A stretch of 6,190 nucleotides of DNA from an uncultured Oscillospiraceae bacterium. GTDB lineage: Bacteria > Bacillota > Clostridia > Oscillospirales > Oscillospiraceae. The translations under genes and the position numbers were made by a program. The stretch covers positions 1 through 6,190 of the forward strand of contig CALWWH010000135.1 of NCBI GenBank assembly GCA_944385195.1, read 5' to 3'. The notes beneath the pieces are model-generated. The model was given only the letters and a program-made list of their open reading frames with translations, had not been told where the DNA came from and made no database searches. Positions 1 through 5,065 of this stretch are shown in pieces (the first letter of the stretch is position 1; every line of letters begins with the position of its first letter).

Positions 1-1020
1 GCTGAGCATCTGGGGCGTCAGGGCAATCTCCGGCACCGGCAGCAGTGCCGACTTGCTGCGGTCCAGCGTATGGCGGATCAGGTGCAGGTAAACAGAGGTT
101 TTGCCGCTGCCGGTGATGCCATAGACCAGCGCAACACCGGGTCTGTCCGCCAGAGACTGCCTAGCGAGGCCGTCGAAAACTTCCTGCTGCTCCGGACTAA
201 GCACCACCGGCTGGGCACTACCTACGCTGATCTTTGGCCGGCGCAGAACCTCCTGCTCTCGAAGGGAGATATAGTTCAGCTGCTCCAAGCGTTTGAGGGT
301 CCGGTTGCTGGCCCCGGTAAAGTAGCAAATCTCCTTGACACTGCTCTCTCCCAAAGCGCCAAGCATCTCCAACACTGCCGCTTGCAGCGGCGACTTGCGA
401 TGACAGCGGCTGGCGTATTCCAACGCCTCCTCAGCTTCGACCGCCAAAGCGGCAATTTTTTCCGTCTTTTCGCTGCCCCGCTGGGTAAATTCACGGTCGT
501 TACGCAAAACTTTGTGCTCGACGAGCCATTTGAGCGCCGGTTCCAAAAAATCCGGCTCATACAGACGTGTCAGCTGTTCTCGGGTGACCTTGCCGCCCAA
601 GTCCGCGATGCGCTCTGTCAGGTCAAAATACGTCGGATGGCGCCCAATAGAGCCCTCATCCATAACACCACAGAGCTGATATTCCTCCCGAGGCTGGTAT
701 AGCAGCCCCGCGGGGAGCATGGCTCGCACCGCTTCATACAGCGTACAGAAACAGCGCTGCCGGACAAAGGCCGCCAGGCGCAGCAGCTCCGGCGATAGGA
801 CCGGCTCGTCGTCCAGAAGCTGCGTCAGCTGCTTAAGGCCGTTTTCGTCGCCCTCGCACAGCTCCACAATAATGCCCTCAGTGCTGCGGTTGCCCCGCCC
901 AAAGGGCGTCATTACCCGCACGCCGGGCAGCGCCCGGTCCTGTAAAGAGGCAGGCACACGGTAGGAATAGGCGCGGTCATAGCTGACATTGGCCGCTGCT
1001 ACGGCAACTTTCGCAATCAT
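1..1020 (-). CDS. priA: Primosomal replication-restart helicase PriA, N-terminal part (gene runs off the window)
   Basis: PriA is a superfamily 2 3'-to-5' DNA helicase that recognises stalled forks and reloads the replisome. The frame is open from an ATG at 1020 to base 1, giving 340 residues with no stop. This is a little under half of a usual PriA of roughly 730-830 residues. Residues 1-105 fit the 3'-DNA-binding domain (PGVRVMTPFGRG at about 33-44, MLPAGL at 101-106). Residues about 110-260 fit the winged-helix and linker region. The helicase core then begins with the Walker A motif GITGSGKT at 301-308, followed by motif Ia PEIALTPQ at 330-337. The DEAH box and zinc-binding cysteines would lie outside the window. 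The start is supported by AAGGGGGG 8 bases upstream (1029-1036). It follows rpoZ after a 73-base gap that carries a hairpin. The order rpoZ-priA without coaBC in between differs from Bacillus. Residue P328 stands where most PriA proteins have a hydrophobic residue just before VPEI. Confidence 0.95.
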   Translation of the reverse strand, partial: MIAKVAVAAANVSYDRAYSYRVPASLQDRALPGVRVMTPFGRGNRSTEGIIVELCEGDENGLKQLTQLLDDEPVLSPELLRLAAFVRQRCFCTLYEAVRAMLPAGLLYQPREEYQLCGVMDEGSIGRHPTYFDLTERIADLGGKVTREQLTRLYEPDFLEPALKWLVEHKVLRNDREFTQRGSEKTEKIAALAVEAEEALEYASRCHRKSPLQAAVLEMLGALGESSVKEICYFTGASNRTLKRLEQLNYISLREQEVLRRPKISVGSAQPVVLSPEQQEVFDGLARQSLADRPGVALVYGITGSGKTSVYLHLIRHTLDRSKSALLPVPEIALTPQMLS

Positions 1021-1045
1021 CCCGAATGCCCCCCTTCGACACGTC

Positions 1046-1076
1046 ATGCGAGGAGCCCGTTTGAGGCCCCTCGCAT
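1046..1076 (-). promoter_or_regulatory. Strong 13-bp RNA hairpin in the rpoZ-priA gap
   Basis: In the transcript direction the two arms are AUGCGAGGGGCCU and GGGCUCCUCGCAU, closing a CAAAC loop. Thirteen consecutive pairs form, two of them G-U wobbles, with no mismatch. It begins 17 bases after the rpoZ stop codon and ends 9 bases before the purine-rich priA ribosome binding site. No U-tract follows on either strand, so it is not a standard intrinsic terminator. It may protect or process the 3' end of the upstream mRNA, attenuate read-through, or modulate priA translation. The pairing is seen directly, while the role is inferred. Confidence 0.7.
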
Positions 1077-1093
1077 GGGTTAGTTCTCTGTGA

Positions 1094-1300
1094 TCAGACC
1101 AGGTACTTTTCCTTGATGCTGGCAGTCAGCTTGCCATCGGCAATCTCCTGGATGGCCATGGTCACTGGCTTCTCGGGCAGTGGCTCGCCAAACTGCTCAG
1201 ACTCAATGGAGAGCTGGCGGGCGCGGTGCGCGATGACATTCACCATCAGATAGCGACTGTTGACATTCTCCAGCAGCTTAGACATGGGGGGGTAAAGCAT
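1094..1300 (-). CDS. rpoZ: DNA-directed RNA polymerase omega subunit
   Basis: Omega is the small subunit that binds the C-terminal part of beta' and helps assemble and stabilise RNA polymerase. The protein has 68 residues, the normal size for Firmicutes. It shows the family pattern: an N-terminal MLYPPMSKLL segment, the conserved NSRYLMVNVIAHRARQL helix at about 14-30 (the family's S-R/K-Y-x-L-V-x-x-x-A-x-R-A-R-x-L core), and the KPVTMAIQEIADGKL stretch at about 44-58. The start at 1300 is chosen because a full AAGGAGG lies 9 bases upstream. The internal Met6 has no such site. The first 23 bases overlap the 3' end of gmk in another frame, so its ribosome binding site lies inside gmk and its translation is probably coupled to gmk. 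The gmk-rpoZ neighbourhood is classical in bacteria. Confidence 0.95.
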   Translation of the reverse strand: MLYPPMSKLLENVNSRYLMVNVIAHRARQLSIESEQFGEPLPEKPVTMAIQEIADGKLTASIKEKYLV

Positions 1301-1904
1301 TGAAAAAGTCCTCCTTCACAAATTTCGCCCGTCTCTGGGCTCTGCATTTCTCCGCGTCGATGATGGCCTCAATCTCATCGGCCACACCATCTACGGTCTC
1401 GGATACTACAATATAGTCATACTCCGGCGCCAAGTGGAGCTCCCGCAACGCCGTCTCCAACCGGGCCTTGATCTTGTCCGGCGGGGTATCTCCGCGGCTG
1501 TTGAGGCGCCGGGATAACTCTTCATAGCTGGGCGGAACCATAAAAATCAGCACCGCATCTGTGCGGCGAGAGCGGATCTGCATGGCTCCCTGGACCTCGA
1601 TGTCCAGCAGAACATCCTTGCCCTGATCCAGAGCTTCGTCGATGGGCCCAGCCGGAGTGCCGTAGCAATTGCCGACATACTCGGCGTGCTCCAACAGCTC
1701 GTCCCGGCGGATCATCTGCTCAAAACGCTCTCGGGTGACAAACCAGTAGTTCACCCCATCCTGCTCGCCGGGACGGGGGTCACGGGTGGTGGCCGAAATG
1801 GAAAAATAGTAGTTGTCGCGGCGGTGCAGCAATTCCGCCATCGCTGTGCTTTTACCGGAACCAGAGGGGCCCGAGAGCACAATCAGAATCCCACGATCTT
1901 TCAT
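1278..1904 (-). CDS. gmk: Guanylate kinase
   Basis: Gmk phosphorylates GMP (and dGMP) to GDP with ATP in the cytoplasm, an essential step of guanine nucleotide supply. The 208-residue protein is of normal length. The P-loop GPSGSGKS is at 12-19. The GMP-binding set is complete: S37, R41 and R44 in SISATTRDPRPGE, Y53, E72, Y81 in the YGT motif, and D101 in the DIEVQGA motif. The lid and arginine region includes R133, R137 and R148 (RRLNSRG followed by IKARL). The ATG at 1904 overlaps the remA stop as ATGA. It has GGAGGA at 1911-1916, 6 bases upstream, inside remA. The 3' end overlaps rpoZ by 23 bases. No key residue is missing, so an active enzyme is expected. Confidence 0.97.
   Translation of the reverse strand: MKDRGILIVLSGPSGSGKSTAMAELLHRRDNYYFSISATTRDPRPGEQDGVNYWFVTRERFEQMIRRDELLEHAEYVGNCYGTPAGPIDEALDQGKDVLLDIEVQGAMQIRSRRTDAVLIFMVPPSYEELSRRLNSRGDTPPDKIKARLETALRELHLAPEYDYIVVSETVDGVADEIEAIIDAEKCRAQRRAKFVKEDFFNALPPHV
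1310..1316 (-). promoter_or_regulatory. Ribosome binding site of rpoZ, inside gmk
   Basis: AAGGAGG on the minus strand lies 9 bases before the ATG at 1300. It fixes the rpoZ start upstream of the gmk stop codon and therefore establishes the 23-base gmk/rpoZ overlap. The gmk codons here are for the VKEDFF segment near the C terminus. Confidence 0.85.
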
Positions 1905-2161
1905 TGTTCGTCCTCCGTATTCCTCTGCCTGTCTTCCGCATTGGCGACCACCGCCTCCGGCTCGATGGCCGAGAGAATGACGTGGTCAGTGTCCATCAGA
2001 ATGACAGACTTGGTGCGGCGTCCATAGGTTGCGTCGATGAGCATCCCTCTGTCCCGGGCATCCTGCATCAGGCGTTTGATGGGCGCACTCTCGGGGCTCA
2101 CCACTGCGATCAGCCGTCCGGCAGCAACCATATTGCCAAACCCGATATTTAGCAGCAGCAT
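1901..2161 (-). CDS. remA: RemA family DNA-binding regulator (DUF370)
   Basis: RemA is a small DNA-binding protein. In Bacillus subtilis it activates biofilm matrix operons and osmoprotection genes, and structures of the family show a ring-shaped oligomer. The 86-residue product carries the near-invariant family core: NIGFGN at 5-10, R16, VSPESAPIKR at 21-30, and the run from QDARDRGML to DATYGRRTKS at 33-52, followed by DTDHVILSA. R16, R48 and R49 correspond to the arginines known to matter for DNA binding in Bacillus (R18, R50, R51), so binding is expected to be kept. The C-terminal tail of about 15 residues is acidic and polar and probably variable. The start at 2161 follows a perfect AAGGAGG at a 5-base spacing. 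The stop overlaps the gmk start by four bases. Target genes in this organism cannot be read from the window. Confidence 0.95.
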   Translation of the reverse strand: MLLLNIGFGNMVAAGRLIAVVSPESAPIKRLMQDARDRGMLIDATYGRRTKSVILMDTDHVILSAIEPEAVVANAEDRQRNTEDEQ

Positions 2162-2166
2162 ACCAG

Positions 2167-2173
2167 CCTCCTT
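2167..2173 (-). promoter_or_regulatory. Ribosome binding site of remA overlapping the yicC stop codon
   Basis: AAGGAGG lies 5 bases before the remA ATG, and its first two A residues are the last two bases of the yicC TAA stop (2172-2174). Terminating ribosomes on yicC are thus placed directly on the remA initiation site, which suggests coupled translation. Confidence 0.8.
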
Positions 2174-3050
2174 ACTCGATGTTCTGAACCTGCTCGCGGA
2201 TCTTTTCCAGCTCCGCCTTCAGGTCAACCACCGTGCGCGCCTGCTCGATGTCATTGCCCTTGGAGCCGATGGTATTAGCCTCGCGGCCGAACTCCTGCAG
2301 CAGAAAATCCAACTTGCGGCCAATGGGGCCGCCGCCGGAGAGCATGGCTTGAAACTGGTCCAGATGGCTGCGCAGGCGGACGGTCTCCTCGTCCACGGCG
2401 ATCTTGTCCGCAAAAACGGCTGCCTCTGTGAGGATACGGGCCTCGTCGACGCTGGCCTTTTCCAAAACCTCCCGAATTTTCTGCTCCAGGCGGGCGCGGT
2501 ACTCCGCTACGACCACAGGGCTGCGTGCTTCTACCTTCTCAGTCAGAGCTAGGACCGTCGCCGCGCGGCTGCGCAGGTCAGCCTCCATGGCAGCTCCCTC
2601 GGCTTGGCGCATCTTGTCAAACTGCTCCAGTGCCCGATCCAGCACGGTCAACAGGTCTGAGGTGAACGCCTCCTCGTCGGTCTCAGGCTTCTCCACGTTG
2701 AAGATGTCCGGGAAACGGCTCAGGCTGCTGACGGTAATGTCGTTGCTCACTCCGTACTCCTGGGCCACGGCCCGCAGCGCCTCCAAGTAGCCCTCCAGCA
2801 CCGGTCTGTTGAGCAGAACGTTGACCTTCTGTGCGCCACTGTCATTGACGGTGATATAGACATCCACCTTCCCACGGGCAACCACGGCCTTGATCCGCTG
2901 CTTGACGGGTTCCTCCGCAAAGCTGTAAACCCGCGGCAGCTTGACCGTCAGATCCAGATAGCGGTTATTAACCGCACGCATCTCTACCGTGAACTCCCGG
3001 CCATTGCGCATCTCCTGTGCACGGCCATAGCCGGTCATACTCCGTATCAT
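2172..3050 (-). CDS. yicC: YicC/YloC family endoribonuclease
   Basis: Members of this family are endoribonucleases. E. coli YicC has been linked to cleavage and turnover of small RNA, and YloC is the Bacillus counterpart. The 292-residue length is typical. The N-terminal domain starts with the signature MIRSMTGYGRA at 1-11, followed by the EMRAVNNRYLDLTVKLPR segment at about 23-40 and RGKVDVYI. The C-terminal DUF1732 domain shows DEETVRLRSHLDQF, then GRKLDFLLQE from 244 and REANTIGSK ending at 264. The ATG at 3050 has GAGGAG (3060-3065) 9 bases upstream, and the 20-base gap separates it from the membrane protein gene. It is followed by remA with 10 bases between them. The yicC-remA-gmk-rpoZ order is the standard Firmicutes arrangement. 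The gene appears intact. Confidence 0.95.
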   Translation of the reverse strand: MIRSMTGYGRAQEMRNGREFTVEMRAVNNRYLDLTVKLPRVYSFAEEPVKQRIKAVVARGKVDVYITVNDSGAQKVNVLLNRPVLEGYLEALRAVAQEYGVSNDITVSSLSRFPDIFNVEKPETDEEAFTSDLLTVLDRALEQFDKMRQAEGAAMEADLRSRAATVLALTEKVEARSPVVVAEYRARLEQKIREVLEKASVDEARILTEAAVFADKIAVDEETVRLRSHLDQFQAMLSGGGPIGRKLDFLLQEFGREANTIGSKGNDIEQARTVVDLKAELEKIREQVQNIE

Positions 3051-3070
3051 GTTAACCGTCTCCTCTTATT

Positions 3071-3547
3071 TCAAATCGTCTTCCCGGGAAACCGGCGCAG
3101 ATACTGTCCAATGATCGCAGTAAACCCCAGATCATAGACCACAAAGACCACATTTGCCGCCAGCCAGAGATACCATTTGTCAATGAATGGGATCAGGACC
3201 TGACAGAGGGCAAACATGCCGTTGAACAGCGCCAGTTTACAGATCCACTCCAGAGGCAGTTTGTTCATCCGCTCTATGAGGCTCTTAAGCACGCTGTAAT
3301 GGCCCAGGACCAGCACAAAGAGCAGTCCCTTGAGCCGTCCGGGGAAGAGCAGCAACGTCAGAGCCGCCGCAACCGCATAACATGCTGCGCCCCAGCCCAA
3401 ACCGCATCGGATAACCGCTAGGGCGGGAATCATGCTGGCCGCCGCCAGGCAGACCCAGGAACCCACAGGCAGGACATTGGCCAGCATCAAAAGCACCACA
3501 CACAGCGCTGCCAGCAGCGCTGCCGTGGTCAATTTTCGTGTCCGCAT
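3071..3547 (-). CDS. Small polytopic membrane protein, possibly ECF transporter S-component-like
   Basis: The product of about 158 residues is strongly hydrophobic. About six membrane segments can be drawn at roughly 7-27, 30-47, 50-68, 72-90, 103-120 and 126-148. The N terminus is short and basic (MRTRK), and the C terminus also ends basic (RRFPGK). The size, the KLTTAALLAALCVVLL start and the small-residue-rich second and third helices resemble S components of energy-coupling factor vitamin transporters. No ligand-specific motif was recognised, so the family call is tentative. The ATG at 3547 is preferred because it overlaps the stop of the J-protein gene as TGATG, with a weak GGTGGTGG upstream. 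A TTG nine bases earlier (3556) is a possible alternative. The tight junction suggests it is made together with the preceding J-protein. Confidence 0.7.
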   Translation of the reverse strand: MRTRKLTTAALLAALCVVLLMLANVLPVGSWVCLAAASMIPALAVIRCGLGWGAACYAVAAALTLLLFPGRLKGLLFVLVLGHYSVLKSLIERMNKLPLEWICKLALFNGMFALCQVLIPFIDKWYLWLAANVVFVVYDLGFTAIIGQYLRRFPGKTI

Positions 3548-4167
3548 CAGCCGCAACCACCACCCATACAGTTACAAAGACAGTCCGCGCAGATCAAGCT
3601 GGTACAGCAGTCACCGCAGTCCATGCTGTTGCCGTAGTTGGTTGTGCGATAGGGGTTGGCGCCATTTTGCAGGTAGTTCAGCGCCTGGCGGTATTCCATG
3701 TTGTTCGGCGCCATCTGACAGGCCGTCTGGTAATTCTGCCGCGCCATATCCATCCATCCCTTACGGTAGGCAATGGAGCCGGACAGAAAATACCACTCCG
3801 CATCGCGGGTCGTGACCTGGTTCAACAGCTCCTCGGCCACGCTGAGGTTCCCCAGATTGATTGCCTGGCGCACTTTGGTGTAGGTAGGGGTGGTATAACC
3901 GCTGTCCGTCCACTGCTGATTGGGCCGGTAGCCGTAACTCTGCTGGCGATAGCCGCCTTGATGGGAGGATTGGCCGCCGCTGCGCATCTTTTGGATCTGA
4001 TCGTAGGCTTCGTTGATCTGCTTCATCTTTTCCTGGGCCAGATCTGCCAGTGGATTATTCGCATAGTTATCCGGGTGGTACTTTCGCGCCAGGTCTCGAT
4101 ATGCTTTTTTAATTTCATCGTCGGAGGCCGTGGAGGATACGCCAAGGACTGCATAGGGATCGTTCAT
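3547..4167 (-). CDS. J-domain protein with TPR-like region and cysteine-rich tail
   Basis: J-domain proteins stimulate the ATPase of Hsp70/DnaK and direct it to clients. The 206 residues show a J domain at 1-62 with the catalytic HPD at 31-33, and the YAVLGV and AYRDLARKYHPDN segments. It lacks the Gly/Phe region, the zinc-finger repeats and the client-binding domains of true DnaJ, so it is a specialised co-chaperone and not the housekeeping one. A Gly/Gln/Tyr-rich linker spans 63-95. A TPR-like pair of helical repeats follows at about 96-168 (GNLSVAEELL, then WYFLSGSIAYRKG and ARQNYQTACQMAPNN). The tail 182-206 contains eight cysteines (184, 187, 188, 193, 196, 198, 200, 205), which suggests metal binding, disulfides or acylation. 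The start overlaps the DUF5685 stop as ATGA, with AGGAG 6 bases upstream. Pairing with DUF5685 recurs in Clostridia, from recollection. Client and partner are unknown. Confidence 0.9.
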   Translation of the reverse strand: MNDPYAVLGVSSTASDDEIKKAYRDLARKYHPDNYANNPLADLAQEKMKQINEAYDQIQKMRSGGQSSHQGGYRQQSYGYRPNQQWTDSGYTTPTYTKVRQAINLGNLSVAEELLNQVTTRDAEWYFLSGSIAYRKGWMDMARQNYQTACQMAPNNMEYRQALNYLQNGANPYRTTNYGNSMDCGDCCTSLICADCLCNCMGGGCG

Positions 4168-5048
4168 AGATGGCTCCTGTCTGCTCGTTTTAGATTGCGG
4201 AATTTGCCCTCGGCGACAGCGCGCAGCACGCCCGGCATACCGAGGTACACAATATTATGGATGATGCCCCTCCCCATCCGCAGCGGAAGAAGTTCCATCG
4301 CCGCCGCGGCCATAGAGATGGAGGCGTCGATGGTCTGCATCAAACTCAGCTTGTCTTCCGGGGTGAGCCCCCGCTCTTCGGCGTCATAGCGGCGCAAAGC
4401 GGGATTGTAGCGCCCGGCCTTCTGATCTGTCGGCGCATCTTCCAGGGCGTCGGTCAGATAGATGAAGCGTCCTGTGTGGTACAGCAACTGCTCCCCCGCC
4501 CGGCGTTCCAGGCCCTCTGGCAGCAGCTGCGCGCAGGCTGCCAGGATCTTGGCGAAGGCATCCGCCGTCTCGTCCAGGCTGTCGCTTTGCGCCACTTCCA
4601 GAGCCGAAAGACGCTGCAGAGCGGCTTCGATGGCATCCGCCAGCGCCGGCTGCCTCCGGGCTGCTTTGCGGTAGGCTCTGTGAAAGAGCCACATGCCCAG
4701 TTTCGCGGCCAGCTTTTGAACGCCTCGCTCATCCTCGGCAGCGTCGCGAAACTTCTGCCAACCCAAGAGAACCGTTAAGTCTGCCGCGTAGTCAAGAGCA
4801 TTGCTTCTGCCCGTACAATCCTTTTTGCAGAAGGGATTGGCCGGGCAGAAGCAGCGTTCCTGCTGCCAGGTTTCAGCGCTGCCGTCCAAAAGGCAGCAGA
4901 GATAGGTCAGGTCATAGCTGACCAAAAACCGCGCTGCCAGACCGTAACGCTTCCCAAGGGTGCGGCACAGGCCGCAGTACATGGCGTGGTAGGCTTCAAA
5001 TTCACGGACCTTGAGTTCCGCCTTCAGCGGACGGATATAACCGTACAT
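4164..5048 (-). CDS. DUF5685 family protein of unknown function
   Basis: The 294-residue product matches the DUF5685 pattern as known from Firmicutes and actinobacteria: the opening MYGYIRPLKAELKVREFEAY, then YCGLCRTLG (C25, C28), the ARFLVSYDLTYL segment, a CC pair at 51-52, and a cysteine cluster C66, C68, C74, C78 in CFCPANPFCKKDC. The rest looks all-helical. Two acidic clusters stand out: D86, D90 and D102 to E107, and D200, D204, D208 followed by GRYNP at 212-216. No signal peptide or clear membrane span is seen, so it is probably cytoplasmic. The start at 5048 has a full GGAGGTGA 4 bases upstream. It follows the ybbR gene after 17 bases and overlaps the J-protein gene by ATGA, which implies a shared role with that co-chaperone. 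The cysteines could bind a metal or Fe-S cluster. The function is not known. Confidence 0.85.
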   Translation of the reverse strand: MYGYIRPLKAELKVREFEAYHAMYCGLCRTLGKRYGLAARFLVSYDLTYLCCLLDGSAETWQQERCFCPANPFCKKDCTGRSNALDYAADLTVLLGWQKFRDAAEDERGVQKLAAKLGMWLFHRAYRKAARRQPALADAIEAALQRLSALEVAQSDSLDETADAFAKILAACAQLLPEGLERRAGEQLLYHTGRFIYLTDALEDAPTDQKAGRYNPALRRYDAEERGLTPEDKLSLMQTIDASISMAAAAMELLPLRMGRGIIHNIVYLGMPGVLRAVAEGKFRNLKRADRSHL

Positions 5049-5052
5049 CCGT

Positions 5053-5060
5053 TCACCTCC
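5053..5060 (-). promoter_or_regulatory. Ribosome binding site of the DUF5685 gene
   Basis: GGAGGTGA is an exact eight-base complement to the 16S rRNA 3' end, 4 bases before the ATG at 5048. It is the most extensive such match in the window and lies just after the ybbR stop codon (5066-5068). It confirms the ATG at 5048 and suggests efficient initiation of the DUF5685/J-protein/membrane-protein group. Confidence 0.8.
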
Positions 5061-5065
5061 AAAGC

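Noticed and set aside
70..702. Open plus-strand frame of 210 codons
   Set aside because: It lies antisense to priA, whose motifs are unmistakable. Its translation shows no family features and no good ribosome binding site.
1046..1076. Intrinsic terminator for rpoZ
   Set aside because: The stem is strong, but no run of T follows it on either strand, so it is listed as a hairpin of unknown role.
3548..3556. TTG start for the membrane protein, three residues upstream of the ATG
   Set aside because: The ATG in the TGATG junction fits translational coupling and has a GGTGGTGG at acceptable spacing, whereas the TTG has none.
3538..4389. Open plus-strand frame of 283 codons
   Set aside because: It is antisense to the J-protein and the end of DUF5685. 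Its low stop density follows from the GC-rich codons of the true genes, and it resembles no known protein.
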